From contig WGLV01000017.1 in the NCBI GenBank assembly GCA_016125385.1, positions 1-61,333 of the forward strand: a stretch of 61,333 nt of DNA, in the 5' to 3' direction. Below, in pieces: positions 17,449 to 27,279 of this stretch. Below the pieces are notes generated by a model, which did not search any database, was not told the origin of the DNA, and was given only the letters and a program-made list of their open reading frames with translations. The number at the start of each line of letters is the position of its first letter. Position 1 is the first letter of the stretch. The position numbers and the translations under genes are program-made. Source of the stretch: a bacterium. GTDB lineage: Bacteria > Hinthialibacterota > Hinthialibacteria > Hinthialibacterales > Hinthialibacteraceae.

Positions 17449-19866
17449 TCACGCGGTGAGCGGCACCACATTGGCTCGCGAACCCTGCTCAAAGCGGAAC
17501 TCGGCGTGACCGTTGGCGGGCTTTCCGGTGACGTCTTTCCAGAAGCCGGCGAAGATGCGATCCTCCGCGAAACGCTCGGCGGCGTAGCGAGCCGCTTTGC
17601 GGCTCATGTCACGGCGGCGTTGTTCGTTCACGATCAGTTTTTCAACCTCGGCGATGAACTGGCGCTCGCTGACCGCCACTACGCCGGTCCCCCCCGGCTC
17701 AACCAGTTCCTGCGGGCCGCCCTCGTTCATCACCACGCAGGGGAGCCCCGAAGCCTGCGCCTCAATCACCACGTTTCCGAACGTGTCGAGCAGACCGGGA
17801 TGAACGAACAGGTCCGCCGAAGCGTACGCCTTGCGCAATTCTTCGCCGAAGCGCGCCCCCGCCATGTGAAAACGCGCGAAGCCCGCCGTCTTCCGCCGCA
17901 TCTTGTCGTAGTAAGGGCCGTCGCCCACCACGTTAATGACGAAGTTGGGGTGTTTGGCTTCAAGTTCCTGATAGAGCTGAATCAGCAGATCGAGATTTTT
18001 GTCTTCGGAGATACGGCCCACAAAAAGAAGTTTGCATTTATCCGGCTCGCCCCAGTAGTGTTCATCGCGGTGCGAGGGATTAAAATCATCCGCGTCGACC
18101 CACCGTTCGAGGATTCGGGTACAGCCCGATTCGATCCCCAGGTTTTCGAGATCGTCAAGATACCAGCGTGAAGGTGAAAATACGCCGTCCACGTTGCGGT
18201 AAAACGCCTTGGTGAGCGAAAGAGCCGCTTCGCCGAACATCGGATCGCCCGAGACGCGCATGGCGATACGCGGCAGGTCGGTATGGTAAATACCATGCAC
18301 CGGAATCTTCATCAGTTTTCCGCACAGCATGCCGATCAGCCCCATGGGGCCGGGCGTGCTGACCACGATCGAGTCGAAGTCTTCGTCTTCGATGTATTTC
18401 AGCACTTTCAAGAACGAGGGCATGTAGAGCGTGACTTTTTCATAACCGGGCAGCGAAAACGGCCGCAACGGCTGGAAGTTTTTGACCTTGCCATCCACTT
18501 CAAGATCTTCAGGCGCGCAGGCCACCAGCGTCAGGTCTTTGCCCCGCGCCGCCGCCGCGCCCGCGAACATGCGGCAGGTTTTCGACACGCCGTCCATGTT
18601 GACGATCGAGTCGGTGAACCAGGCCACCTTGGGTTCGCGTTCTTCGCCCAGCCACGCCTCGGCGGTCTCGATCAGGTCTTTTTCGTTGTGCAGATTTTTG
18701 ATGCACATGATGTACGAAGTCGTGACGACCGGCGCGAGAAAGAGAAAATAGGGGATCAGGTTGGGCTTGCGGCAGACGCGATCGATCATCTCATCGAGGA
18801 TGTCGGACGACAGCGAGAAGACATTATGGTTAAACTCCTCGCGCGTCATGATGCCTTCTTCAAACAACGACTTGAACGACGTGTTGTTGATAATCACCTC
18901 GCGGATCTCTTCGATGAGGTGAATGCCCGTGCCTTTGGGCTTGCGGAAAAAACCGAGCACCTTGCGCACGGTTTTGCTGAACGTCCCGCCCGATGACACG
19001 GCGACGGGCTTACGCTCGAAGATGCGCCCCAACACCTGCAACAGTTCCTGCGAACTGGGGCCGATCTTGCTGCGGTAAAACCGGTAAGCGATGCTGTTGA
19101 CCTGGTGAGAGAGCGTCAGACAGCCGCCGCTCATCCCGCACGGGCGGGTATTCCCGCGCCGAATGCCTTCCAGCACGCCCTCGACGGTGGCTTCTTCCAC
19201 TTCAATTTCGGTATAGACCGTTCCGACGAATAAACCGCTGTGATCGTCGGTGCCCGAGGTGAAATACTTGATCCACGGTTTGTCGCCCCTCGGTTCGATG
19301 CCATGTTTTTTCGACAGTTCTTCGATGATTTCGGGGGTCAGGCTCATCAGCACGCGCTCGACCGCCTTGTTAAGGCGATACAACCGCGTGCCGTTCAGCG
19401 ACTCGAAGCGCTTGAAGAGCAGGATCAGTTTTTCAAAATGCTCCCACGTCAGTTTACCGTTCACCTTGTGCAGCGGGTGAGCGCAAACGTGGACGATGTT
19501 GTTTTCGTTCAGATAATCGACGAATTCATAGATGTCGCCGCGCACTTCGTTGATTTTGTCATGCTGCTCTGGAGTCAGCCCCAGGCACAGGACGTGAATC
19601 TTCACGTCGTTGGGGAAATAGGTGGTGACCTCATTGCCGACGATGACGTTGTCGTAATGCGCGATCTCAAGCGCGCCCGAGATGGTGTTGTGGTCGGTCA
19701 GGGTGACGAAATCCATGCCGCGGTGCATGGCGACTTCACGGACGCTTTCAGGCGATACGAAACTTTCGGGGCAACCCAGGCGCTGCATCAGCCACAGCGA
19801 GGGGCGGTCTGACGCCCATGAGTGGCAGTGCAGATCGACGCGAACAACGGTCGGGTTTTCTCTCAT
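17449..19866 (-). CDS. Fusion protein: PHP-domain hydrolase + family 4 glycosyltransferase
   Basis: The protein is about 805 residues. The N-terminal half is a PHP metal-dependent hydrolase: DLHCHSWASD at ~11-20, LTDHNTISG near 57-65, GNEVTTYF, HVCAHPLH and GTDDHSG supply the usual His/Asp ligands. The C-terminal ~380 residues are a GT-B fold glycosyltransferase: donor-domain start LLFVGRISEDKNLD, then VVGDGPYYD, and an EX7E-like motif written DTFGNVVIEAQASGLP, with Asp in place of the first Glu. Start choice is uncertain; an in-frame ATG at 19905 adds 13 residues. It converges on hpnH, so a role in making or trimming a glycolipid head group is possible but unproven. Confidence 0.85.
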   Translation of the reverse strand: MRENPTVVRVDLHCHSWASDRPSLWLMQRLGCPESFVSPESVREVAMHRGMDFVTLTDHNTISGALEIAHYDNVIVGNEVTTYFPNDVKIHVLCLGLTPEQHDKINEVRGDIYEFVDYLNENNIVHVCAHPLHKVNGKLTWEHFEKLILLFKRFESLNGTRLYRLNKAVERVLMSLTPEIIEELSKKHGIEPRGDKPWIKYFTSGTDDHSGLFVGTVYTEIEVEEATVEGVLEGIRRGNTRPCGMSGGCLTLSHQVNSIAYRFYRSKIGPSSQELLQVLGRIFERKPVAVSSGGTFSKTVRKVLGFFRKPKGTGIHLIEEIREVIINNTSFKSLFEEGIMTREEFNHNVFSLSSDILDEMIDRVCRKPNLIPYFLFLAPVVTTSYIMCIKNLHNEKDLIETAEAWLGEEREPKVAWFTDSIVNMDGVSKTCRMFAGAAAARGKDLTLVACAPEDLEVDGKVKNFQPLRPFSLPGYEKVTLYMPSFLKVLKYIEDEDFDSIVVSTPGPMGLIGMLCGKLMKIPVHGIYHTDLPRIAMRVSGDPMFGEAALSLTKAFYRNVDGVFSPSRWYLDDLENLGIESGCTRILERWVDADDFNPSHRDEHYWGEPDKCKLLFVGRISEDKNLDLLIQLYQELEAKHPNFVINVVGDGPYYDKMRRKTAGFARFHMAGARFGEELRKAYASADLFVHPGLLDTFGNVVIEAQASGLPCVVMNEGGPQELVEPGGTGVVAVSERQFIAEVEKLIVNEQRRRDMSRKAARYAAERFAEDRIFAGFWKDVTGKPANGHAEFRFEQGSRANVVPLTA

Positions 19867-20080
19867 TCCACCGGTTCCGTTTCTGGAAGTTATAGGTTCT
19901 ATCATTGGATTGAATTTAATTCCAATTTCGTAAGGGTATTGTTAAGATCAAATAAGAATCTGATTCAGCCTTGCAGCGTGGATACACCGCATGGTTCGTC
20001 TCACTCAGGCGCAAACCGCCTTCAATCTGATACGATTCGGTTTCACAAATCATTCATCACATCGTCCGGCGTGAAAGCGA

Positions 20081-20497
20081 TCAGATGAAATGGCGCTTGA
20101 TGTAGAGGCAGGCTTGTTCGAGGCCGGGTAATATTTTGGTGGAAAACCGCACCATCCACGGGCTGCAATCCTGGTAGGAGTAGGGCGAAAAGGACACGAC
20201 GAATTTACCGAGATCGTGCGCGGCGTAAAACACCTCCATCGCCGTACCGATGCTCGGTTTGTTGTAATTGACGAGAATGATGTCTGAATCGCGGATATCC
20301 TGAAGGTCGAATTCAACGATTTCATTCGCGCTGTCGACCTCGTTGTCTTTAAAGCTGCGCCGCATGGGATCGAGCAGATCGAATTGATCCTGCAGGCGGA
20401 TCACCGCTTCCTGACGCCACTGCACGGCCTCTCCGCCGACTTCGCCCATGATGGGGCCGGAGAGGTAGATGGTTTTGCGAGGTTTGGTTTCGTCCAT
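20081..20497 (-). CDS. Nucleoside 2-deoxyribosyltransferase-like protein
   Basis: The 138-residue protein begins with KTIYLSGPIMG, the YLAGP-type motif that opens this Rossmann-like family. DIRDSDIILVNYN marks the second conserved strand, and PSIGTAMEVFYA carries the Glu expected to be the catalytic nucleophile. Members exchange or hydrolyse N-glycosidic bonds of deoxynucleosides or nucleotides. The substrate here cannot be told from the sequence. The length is normal. No strong ribosome site precedes the ATG, and the gene seems to stand alone. Confidence 0.8.
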   Translation of the reverse strand: MDETKPRKTIYLSGPIMGEVGGEAVQWRQEAVIRLQDQFDLLDPMRRSFKDNEVDSANEIVEFDLQDIRDSDIILVNYNKPSIGTAMEVFYAAHDLGKFVVSFSPYSYQDCSPWMVRFSTKILPGLEQACLYIKRHFI

Positions 20498-20716
20498 AAC
20501 GGAATTACGCCGCTTTCAACGACAGGGTAACGCGCGGCGGAGCGGAAAATGAAAAACCGCGCCACGCGCGTGCTTCGCGCTCTGGTACGCGGGCTTACTT
20601 ATAATAAAATCAGGATACCGATTTCGTAAGCGCCTCACGGCGCCCGCGAACACGATCGCCAAAAATCCAGACGGCGCGCAACACCACGGCGCCGCACGAA
20701 ACGGTCGGCTATCCGT

Positions 20717-21127
20717 ATGAACCTTCCCGTATTGAATGAATCCGTCTGCAACCGCTGCGTCGGCCTCTGCTGTCAGTACGTCACCATCGAGATCGAAAAG
20801 CCGCGCGGAAAGCGGGCCAAAGACGACGCGCGCTGGTATGTGCTTCATGAGGGCGTCACCCTCATCATCGAAGAAGACCGCTGGCACGTCAAACTGCCTT
20901 CGCGCTGCACCAAGCTCAACGATGACAACACCTGCTCGATCTATCACGAGCGTCCCCAGACCTGCCGCGACTACTCGAACGATAATTGCGATTATTTCAG
21001 CGAATATGAGGGATGGGACCGGAACTACGTGGAGATCGAAACCCCGGAAGAGCTCGACAAATACTTCCTCTCGAAAAAACGCAAACCCGCGAAAAAATCA
21101 AAAACCGCCGCGAAGAAGAAAAAATAG
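20717..21127 (+). CDS. YkgJ-type cysteine cluster protein
   Basis: The 136-residue protein has C11-NR-C14-VGL-C18-C19 near the start, then SRCTKLNDDNTCSIYHERPQ and TCRDY, the CxxCxxxCC...C...C..RPxxC pattern of the YkgJ/CxxCxxCC family. These cysteines are presumed to bind zinc or an Fe-S cluster; the biochemical role is not known. The last ~18 residues are almost all Lys and Ala (KKSKTAAKKKK), which suggests nucleic-acid or membrane-surface contact. It is divergent from the deoxyribosyltransferase-like gene. Confidence 0.8.
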   Translation: MNLPVLNESVCNRCVGLCCQYVTIEIEKPRGKRAKDDARWYVLHEGVTLIIEEDRWHVKLPSRCTKLNDDNTCSIYHERPQTCRDYSNDNCDYFSEYEGWDRNYVEIETPEELDKYFLSKKRKPAKKSKTAAKKKK

Positions 21128-21151
21128 CGGCTTTATATTCCTGTTATTTCA

Positions 21152-21568
21152 TCAGAATCCAAGCAATTGCATGGAATTTTGATAATCGGTTTGAGAAACT
21201 TGTTGAAAAAACTTTCGATCCGCGGTAATCAATTTGGATTGATTTTCGATCGCCGTAGCGAGATACAGGCAATCATAAACAGGATGGTTTATTTCAGCGG
21301 CGATTTTCGTGGCACGATCGACAAGACCCACCAGAGGGTAAAAACGGTCGATCCCGCGCCGGATCAAAGTCAACACTCGCAAAGCCTCATCCCCACCAAT
21401 ATCTCCCCGCCTCATTTTTACCCAGCATACGTTCGCGCATTCAAGCATGAGAAAATCAGGGGCGCCCAGCAGATGGCCTTCCTCCAATATTCGCCGCGCC
21501 TCATTATGCAGCGGCTCTACAAACACCCATTTTATCGCTACGCTGGCATCAATAACGAAGTGTTGCAT
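21152..21568 (-). CDS. vapC: PIN-domain toxin, VapC family
   Basis: The 138-residue protein is a PIN nuclease with the expected acidic set: D7 (FVIDASV), E43 (MLECANV), D99 (PVYDCLYLA) and D117 (ITADRKFF). VapC toxins are Mg-dependent RNases that cut tRNA or rRNA. It starts 17 bases after the RHH-like antitoxin gene on the same strand, the usual order with antitoxin first. There is no sign of inactivation. Confidence 0.88.
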   Translation of the reverse strand: MQHFVIDASVAIKWVFVEPLHNEARRILEEGHLLGAPDFLMLECANVCWVKMRRGDIGGDEALRVLTLIRRGIDRFYPLVGLVDRATKIAAEINHPVYDCLYLATAIENQSKLITADRKFFQQVSQTDYQNSMQLLGF

Positions 21569-21585
21569 CGATCTCTCAATCGAAA

Positions 21586-21858
21586 TTAACCATCAGCGCG
21601 CTTACGATCTCGCCGATTCAGCCAATCGCGGTTTTCACGAATCAATTGCGTTGAGTCTTCATGAGAGGCTTTTTGGGAGCTCTGTTTAAACCGATCCATT
21701 TCAGCCAGCAACTCCACTTTGGCAGCCGCATTCTGTTCCAGCAATGTCTTGTGAAGAATATTTTTCACTTCATCGGCGGGACTAACCCCGCTTTTCGCGG
21801 CGGCGTCCGTCAATCTCTGGTACATGCCATCATCCAGTTCAAGCATCAGATGAGTCAT
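21586..21858 (-). CDS. vapB: Antitoxin of the VapBC pair, ribbon-helix-helix-like
   Basis: The 90-residue protein starts THLMLELDDGMYQRLTDAA, which reads as the short strand and first helix of an RHH DNA-binding domain, then SGVSPADEVKNILHKTL as the second helix. The rest is charged and likely disordered, as expected for the part that wraps the toxin. GAGGAAC lies upstream of the ATG. The pair lies directly downstream of the complex I operon but is separated from it by a strong terminator. Autoregulation is expected for the family. Confidence 0.75.
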   Translation of the reverse strand: MTHLMLELDDGMYQRLTDAAAKSGVSPADEVKNILHKTLLEQNAAAKVELLAEMDRFKQSSQKASHEDSTQLIRENRDWLNRRDRKRADG

Positions 21859-21922
21859 AATTCTGTTCCTCTATAAAGGAATCACTTCCCCTATTTTAGC
21901 ACCGATTTAAGACACAATAACA

Positions 21923-21960
21923 AAACGCCTCGCGGGATGAATCAATCCGGCGAGGCGTTT
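21923..21960 (-). terminator. Terminator of the nuo operon
   Basis: An 11-bp perfect stem (aaacgcctcgc / gcgaggcgttt) is followed, on the minus strand, by T-rich sequence (ttttgttattg). It lies 25 bases beyond the nuoM stop and before vapB. Confidence 0.85.
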
Positions 21961-21984
21961 GAGTTTTTCACAATAAAACGTCAA

Positions 21985-23532
21985 TCAGTGTTCAGTTCCT
22001 GTTTCGGCCTCGCTGTGGATCTCCTGAGCCTGGGCTTCATACCACGGCTCGCTCAGATAGGGCTTGACCGATTCGGTGATCTGTTGCGCCGTGGGCTCGA
22101 TCGTCTTGAGAATGGGCTGCGGGTACATGCCGATGATGAAGCAAGCGATCGCGATCGGCAGCAGAATGCTGAACTCGCGTTTATCGAGATCGCTCAGCCC
22201 TCTGTTTTCTTCCACGGTAATGGGGCCGAACATCATTCGCTTATAGAGACGAAGGAGATAGGCCGCGCCGAGTATCACGCCGGTGGCGGCCAGAACAGTC
22301 GCCGTGATATTGCTGCCCATCAGGCCGGCGAGAATGAGAAACTCGCCGACGAAACCGTTCAGCCCGGGCAGACCGATCGACGACAGCGCGAAGATCATGA
22401 AGAATGCGGCGTATACCGGCATCACTTTGGCGATCCCGCCGAATTGTTCCACGTCGCGGGTGTGGCGGCGGTCATAGATCATGCCGACGACCAGGAAAAG
22501 TCCGCCGGTCGACAACCCGTGATTGATCATCTGCAAAATGCCGCCCGACAGGCCCTGCACGTTCCACGCCAACAGCCCCGCCAATAACACGCCCATGTGG
22601 CTGACGGATGAATAGGCGACCAGCTTTTTGACGTCCTGCTGAACCATGGCCACCATCGCGCCGTAAATCACGCCAATCAGCGCCAGCGCCATCAGCCACG
22701 GGGTGAAATAAACCACCGCTTCAGGGAAGATCGGCACGGCGAAACGCAGGAAACCGTACACGCCCGTTTTAAGCAGCACGCCCGCCAGAATCACCGAACC
22801 CGCCGTGGGCGCTTCGGTATGGGCGTAAGGCAGCCAGGTATGGAACGGAAACAGCGGCATCTTGATCAGAAACGCCAGCACGAAGCCCACGAACAGCCAG
22901 CGCTGCACGGAAGCGTCCAGACCGAGATTAACGAAGTTCACATAGTTAAACGAAGGCGCGCCGCCATACAGCCGCCACGCCTGAAAGTACAGATAAAACA
23001 TCACCAGCAGCAGCAACACCGAACCGAAGGCGGTGTACAGGAAAAACTTGATGCTGGCGTAAACGCGCTCTTTGCCGCCCCAGACGCCGATGATGAAGTA
23101 CATCGGAACCAGCAGCAGCTCGAAGAAGAGATAAAACAGAAAGAGGTCCAGCGCCATGAACGAGCCCAGCATGCCCGTCTCAAGCACCAGCATGAAGAAG
23201 TAATACTCTTTCTGCATTTTTTCGATGGAACGGAACGACGCCGCGATGGAGAGCGTCGTCAGCAGCGTGGTCAGCACGATCAGGATCAGACTCATGCCGT
23301 CGATTCCAAGGCGGAAATCGACGCCCAGCGCGGGAATCCACGGGACCAGCACGCCCATCTGAAAATCGCTCTGGCCGTATTGAAACGCCATCAGCATCGG
23401 AACGCACAACGCCAGCGGGATCAGCGAGACGAACAGCGCGACGTGCTTGTGCGTCCCTTCGAAGGCGCGGGGAACCAGCAGCAGCAACAGCGCCCCGATC
23501 AGCGGCGTAAACAGAATCAGCGTCAGTAGCAT
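21985..23532 (-). CDS. nuoM: NADH-quinone oxidoreductase subunit M
   Basis: The 515-residue protein is one of the three antiporter-like proton-pumping subunits of complex I. About 14 membrane segments are visible. Family blocks include GIDGMSLILIVLTTLL, FELLLVPMYFIIG with its conserved Glu, KMPLFPFHTWLPYAHTEAP, KKLVAYSSVSHMG and GLPGLNGFVGEFL. The start overlaps the end of nuoL by ten bases, so translation is coupled. It is the last gene of this operon; in the standard order nuoN would follow it, but here nuoN lies before nuoL. Confidence 0.96.
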   Translation of the reverse strand: MLLTLILFTPLIGALLLLLVPRAFEGTHKHVALFVSLIPLALCVPMLMAFQYGQSDFQMGVLVPWIPALGVDFRLGIDGMSLILIVLTTLLTTLSIAASFRSIEKMQKEYYFFMLVLETGMLGSFMALDLFLFYLFFELLLVPMYFIIGVWGGKERVYASIKFFLYTAFGSVLLLLVMFYLYFQAWRLYGGAPSFNYVNFVNLGLDASVQRWLFVGFVLAFLIKMPLFPFHTWLPYAHTEAPTAGSVILAGVLLKTGVYGFLRFAVPIFPEAVVYFTPWLMALALIGVIYGAMVAMVQQDVKKLVAYSSVSHMGVLLAGLLAWNVQGLSGGILQMINHGLSTGGLFLVVGMIYDRRHTRDVEQFGGIAKVMPVYAAFFMIFALSSIGLPGLNGFVGEFLILAGLMGSNITATVLAATGVILGAAYLLRLYKRMMFGPITVEENRGLSDLDKREFSILLPIAIACFIIGMYPQPILKTIEPTAQQITESVKPYLSEPWYEAQAQEIHSEAETGTEH

Positions 23533-25469
23533 AATAAGAACACCACCACGAGAAAGACCATGCCCGCCAGCGTACCCAGCGCGTAATGCGGCGCCAGCCC
23601 CGTCTGAATCCGGCGCAGACGATCCGCCAGCCCGCGAACGGTGTTCGCCAGTCCGTTCAGCCCGGCGATAATCACCCGGTTGTCGAACCAGTTGGCGGCG
23701 CCGCAGCCGTTGAAATAGGTCTGAATAAAGCCGGCATGGTACATTTCGTCGACGTAATATTTATTGAACAGAATGGTATGAATGCTGGAGAAGGCCTCCC
23801 GCATCCGTTCAGGCATATTGGGAAACCAGACGTAAAACACGCGGGCGAATAAAATCGCGACCACGGCGACCACAACGGAAATACCCGCGAAGATCCATTC
23901 CAGCATGTGTTCAGACAAGAATGAAGACGCGAGAAACGCATTCTCCTCCACGGCTTCCGCGCCATGCGCGGCGCCGTGAGCAAAGACCGGGTGCAGAAAA
24001 TCATGAAACCCGGTGTATCCCAGCAGCGGCATGTTGACGCAGCCGATGCAGATCGAAAACGCCGCCAGAACCGCCAGTGGAAGCCACATCACCGCGGGCG
24101 ATTCATGAAGATGATGGCGCTGGTCCTCCGTCCCGCGAAATTCGCCGGAGAAGAGCAGGTTGTACAGGCGGAACATATAAAACGCCGTGCAGAACGCGGC
24201 GAGAATTCCAAGGAACCACAAAAACACCCGGCCCGCCGCGAAAGCCTCCCACAGGATTTCATCTTTCGACCAGAACCCCGCCAGAGGGGGAATGCCCGAT
24301 ATGGCGATGGTCGCGATCAGAAACGTGGCGCGCGTGTACGGCATGTACTTGCGAAGGCCGCCCGCTTCAAACACGTCGACGTCGGTATCGCGGTGAAAGG
24401 CGTGCAACACCGAACCCGCACCGAGGAAGAGGCAGGCTTTAAAGAAGGCGTGGGTCATCAGGTGAAAGATGGCGGCGATGTACGCGCCGCTGCCCAGCGC
24501 CAGAAACATGTAGCCCAACTGGCTGACGGTTGAATACGCGAGAATCTTTTTCGAGTCGCGCTGAACCAGCGCGATGCTGGCGGCGAACAGCGCGGTGAGT
24601 CCGCCGATGGTTCCCACCACCAGCAGGGTGACCGGCGCCATGCTGAACAGCGGATTAAGGCGCGCGATCATGTAGATGCCCGCCGTAACCATGGTGGCGG
24701 CGTGAATCAGCGCGCTGACCGGCGTGGGGCCGGCCATCGCGTCGGGAAGCCAGACATATAGCGGCAACTGCGCCGATTTGCCTGTGGCGCCGACGAACAA
24801 CAGCAGGGTGATGACCGTGATCACGGCTCCACCCGCCGTAAAGACGCCCGGCGCCGCTTCAAACAGTCCGGTGAACTTCAGCGAGCCGGTATACCAGAAC
24901 AACAACAGCATACCCAGCAGAAAACCGAAGTCGCCGATACGGTTGACGATAAACGCCTTCATGCCGGCGGCGGCGGCGTAGTCGCGGTCGTAGAAGTAGC
25001 CGATCAGCAGGTACGAGCACAGGCCCACGCCTTCCCACCCCACGAAAAGCAGCGGCAGCGAGTTGCCCATCACCAGCAGAAACATGAAGAAGGTGAAGAG
25101 CGGCAGATAGGTGAAAAAGCGCACGTAGCCCGGGTCGCCGTGCATATAGCCCGTGGCGTAGATGAAGATGACCGAGCCGACGAACGACACCACCATCATC
25201 ATCACCAGCGACAGCTGGTCGACATAGACGCCGAAGGGAATGTTCAATCCGCCCACGCCGATCCAGGTGAAGTAATCGATGTCAATGGGTTGAAACGCAT
25301 GCCCCGCGGTCAGCGCGGCGAACAGCGCCATCGACGAGATCGCCAGCGAGCCGAGCATGGCCAGCACGGCCAGATGGCCCGCCATGCGCCCGGTCGCTTT
25401 CGGCGCGAGTCCGTTCAACGCGGCCGCCAGTCCGGGAAGGATGGGGATCAGCCAGAAATACGCGTTCAT
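23523..25469 (-). CDS. nuoL: NADH-quinone oxidoreductase subunit L
   Basis: The 648-residue proton-pumping subunit of complex I carries the long lateral helix. Blocks include GVYVDQLSLVMMMVVSFVG, NSLPLLFVGWEGVGLCSYLL, AFIVNRIGDFGFLLG, KSAQLPLYVWLPDAMAGPTP and VSALIHAATMVTAG. The C-terminal ~100 residues fit the amphipathic helix and last span. The ATG at 25469 is chosen because MNAYFWLIPILPG is the family start and overlaps the nuoN stop (ATGA). The longer frame upstream lies inside nuoN. Confidence 0.96.
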   Translation of the reverse strand: MNAYFWLIPILPGLAAALNGLAPKATGRMAGHLAVLAMLGSLAISSMALFAALTAGHAFQPIDIDYFTWIGVGGLNIPFGVYVDQLSLVMMMVVSFVGSVIFIYATGYMHGDPGYVRFFTYLPLFTFFMFLLVMGNSLPLLFVGWEGVGLCSYLLIGYFYDRDYAAAAGMKAFIVNRIGDFGFLLGMLLLFWYTGSLKFTGLFEAAPGVFTAGGAVITVITLLLFVGATGKSAQLPLYVWLPDAMAGPTPVSALIHAATMVTAGIYMIARLNPLFSMAPVTLLVVGTIGGLTALFAASIALVQRDSKKILAYSTVSQLGYMFLALGSGAYIAAIFHLMTHAFFKACLFLGAGSVLHAFHRDTDVDVFEAGGLRKYMPYTRATFLIATIAISGIPPLAGFWSKDEILWEAFAAGRVFLWFLGILAAFCTAFYMFRLYNLLFSGEFRGTEDQRHHLHESPAVMWLPLAVLAAFSICIGCVNMPLLGYTGFHDFLHPVFAHGAAHGAEAVEENAFLASSFLSEHMLEWIFAGISVVVAVVAILFARVFYVWFPNMPERMREAFSSIHTILFNKYYVDEMYHAGFIQTYFNGCGAANWFDNRVIIAGLNGLANTVRGLADRLRRIQTGLAPHYALGTLAGMVFLVVVFLLCY

Positions 25470-26929
25470 ACCGCCCCCGTGCAGAGTCTGATCGTACTCC
25501 AGAGCAGGTTGGGGAAGACGCCCAGCCCGACCAAGCCCACAGCGCAAACCGTCAGCGCCAGCCCGTTGGAGAATGAATAGCGATTAAACAACAGCCGGTC
25601 GTCCGGCTCGTGTACGTACATATAAACGATCACCCGCAGGTAGTAATAAAACGACAGCAGCGTGGTTAACACGCCAATCAGCGCGAGGCTGTAATACTGA
25701 GCCTGAACCGCCGCGCCAAAGAGCCATAACTTGCCGACGAAGCCCGCCGTACCCGGCATGCCAGCCAGCGACAGCATAAAGATCGACATGGCGAACGCCA
25801 GCCAGGGACGCTGGCGGGCGAGGCCGGAGAGATCGGCGATTTTTTCGCATTCCTGCCCGCTTCGGCTGGCCGCGATGGCGACGCCGAACGCGCCCACCGT
25901 CATCAGCAGATACGCCGCCATATAAAACAGCGTCGCCTCGGCGCCGATGCGCGTGCCGGATGTAAACGCCATCGCGAGGTAACCGCCGTGAGCGATCGAC
26001 GAATACGCCAGCATGCGTTTGAGGTCGCTCTGCATCAGGGCGCCCGCGTTGCCAATAATCATGGTGATCAACGCCAGCCACCAGATTCCCGGCGTCCAGT
26101 AATCCGACAACGCGGCGAACGAAACGTCGGGCAGGGTGAAGACGCGCATCAGCGCGACAAAGCCCGCGATCTTCGAGCCGGTGGCGATCCAGGCGGTGGC
26201 CGGCGTGGGCGCGCCCTGGTAAACGTCAGGCGCCCACATGTGAAACGGCGCCAGCGAAATCTTGAAGCCCAGCCCGACCAGCAACAACGCAAAGCCCAAC
26301 ACCAGCAGCGGCGTGGCTTCGGCGTGGGCGGCGAGCGACTGACCGATCACGGTCAAGTTGGTGGTGCGGGTCACGCCAAAGATGAAGGCGATTCCATACA
26401 CCAGAAAGCCGGTCGAAAACGCGCCCAGCAGAAAATACTTGAGAGAGGCTTCGCCCGAGGCGAGGCGGTCTTTGTCGGAGCCCGCCAGCACGAACAGAGG
26501 CAGCGAGAGCAGCTCGATCCCCACGAACAGCGGGATCAGATCGGCGCTCATCGCGATGACCATCATGCCGATGGTGGCGAACAGCACCAGCGCGGTGAAC
26601 TCGGGGAACTGCCGCGGGTTGCGGCGCGCGTATTCATGGCCGATCCACGTCACCAGCATCGCCCCGGCCAGAAAGATCTGGTCGAGCAGGATGCTGAGCG
26701 AATCGCGAACCACCATGCCCGCGAAGATCGGCGTGGCCGAGGCTTCAAGCGACCGCGCGGTAAAGAACGCGATCAACAACCCCAGCGTCGCGGTCAGCGT
26801 AACGTTGACCCGCTGAACCGATTTCACGAACAGGTCGCTCGCCAGAACGCCCACCGCGGTCGCCAGAACGATCAGTTCCGGCAAGACCTGCCATAACGAA
26901 ATTTCAGGTACCTGGATCTGCATGCTCAA
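25466..26929 (-). CDS. nuoN: NADH-quinone oxidoreductase subunit N
   Basis: The 487-residue antiporter-like subunit of complex I is identified by GIELLSLPLFVLAG, GEASLKYFLLGAFSTG, KISLAPFHMWAPDVYQGAP, TGSKIAGFVALMRVF and KRMLAYSSIAHGGYL. It begins five bases after nuoK and overlaps nuoL by four, so it sits in the K-N-L-M order rather than K-L-M-N. The length is normal and no frameshift is seen. Confidence 0.95.
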   Translation of the reverse strand: MSMQIQVPEISLWQVLPELIVLATAVGVLASDLFVKSVQRVNVTLTATLGLLIAFFTARSLEASATPIFAGMVVRDSLSILLDQIFLAGAMLVTWIGHEYARRNPRQFPEFTALVLFATIGMMVIAMSADLIPLFVGIELLSLPLFVLAGSDKDRLASGEASLKYFLLGAFSTGFLVYGIAFIFGVTRTTNLTVIGQSLAAHAEATPLLVLGFALLLVGLGFKISLAPFHMWAPDVYQGAPTPATAWIATGSKIAGFVALMRVFTLPDVSFAALSDYWTPGIWWLALITMIIGNAGALMQSDLKRMLAYSSIAHGGYLAMAFTSGTRIGAEATLFYMAAYLLMTVGAFGVAIAASRSGQECEKIADLSGLARQRPWLAFAMSIFMLSLAGMPGTAGFVGKLWLFGAAVQAQYYSLALIGVLTTLLSFYYYLRVIVYMYVHEPDDRLLFNRYSFSNGLALTVCAVGLVGLGVFPNLLWSTIRLCTGAV

Positions 26930-26934
26930 TGCGC

Positions 26935-27279
26935 TCAGCCTTTCAGAGCGTTGGCTTCTTCAATGTTTACCGATTTCTTCTGCCGGTACAGGTTGATGAC
27001 GATCGCCAGACCAACGCCGACCTCGGCCGCCGCCACCGTCATCACCAGAAAGACCAGCGTCATGCCGTTGGTCATGGCGGCGTAGTCCTGCGCGTTGACG
27101 ATTCCGCCGTCGCCGAACATTGGATACCGGACGAAGGCGACCACCGCCAGATTGGCCGCGTTGAGCATCAGCTCAACCGCCATCAGCACCACCAGCGCGT
27201 TGCGTCTCAGCAGAACGCCCAGAACGCCCAGGCTGAACAGTACGCCGCTCAGTATAAGAAAATGATAGAGTCCGATCAT
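26935..27279 (-). CDS. nuoK: NADH-quinone oxidoreductase subunit K
   Basis: The 114-residue protein has three membrane spans. [21 protein letters not shown] carries the conserved Glu in span 2, and [20 protein letters not shown] has the second conserved Glu in span 3; both belong to the proton path linking the quinone site to the antiporter subunits. The ATG at 27279 overlaps the nuoJ stop (ATGA). A longer in-frame extension lies wholly inside nuoJ and is not coding. Confidence 0.95.
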   Translation of the reverse strand: MIGLYHFLILSGVLFSLGVLGVLLRRNALVVLMAVELMLNAANLAVVAFVRYPMFGDGGIVNAQDYAAMTNGMTLVFLVMTVAAAEVGVGLAIVINLYRQKKSVNIEEANALKG

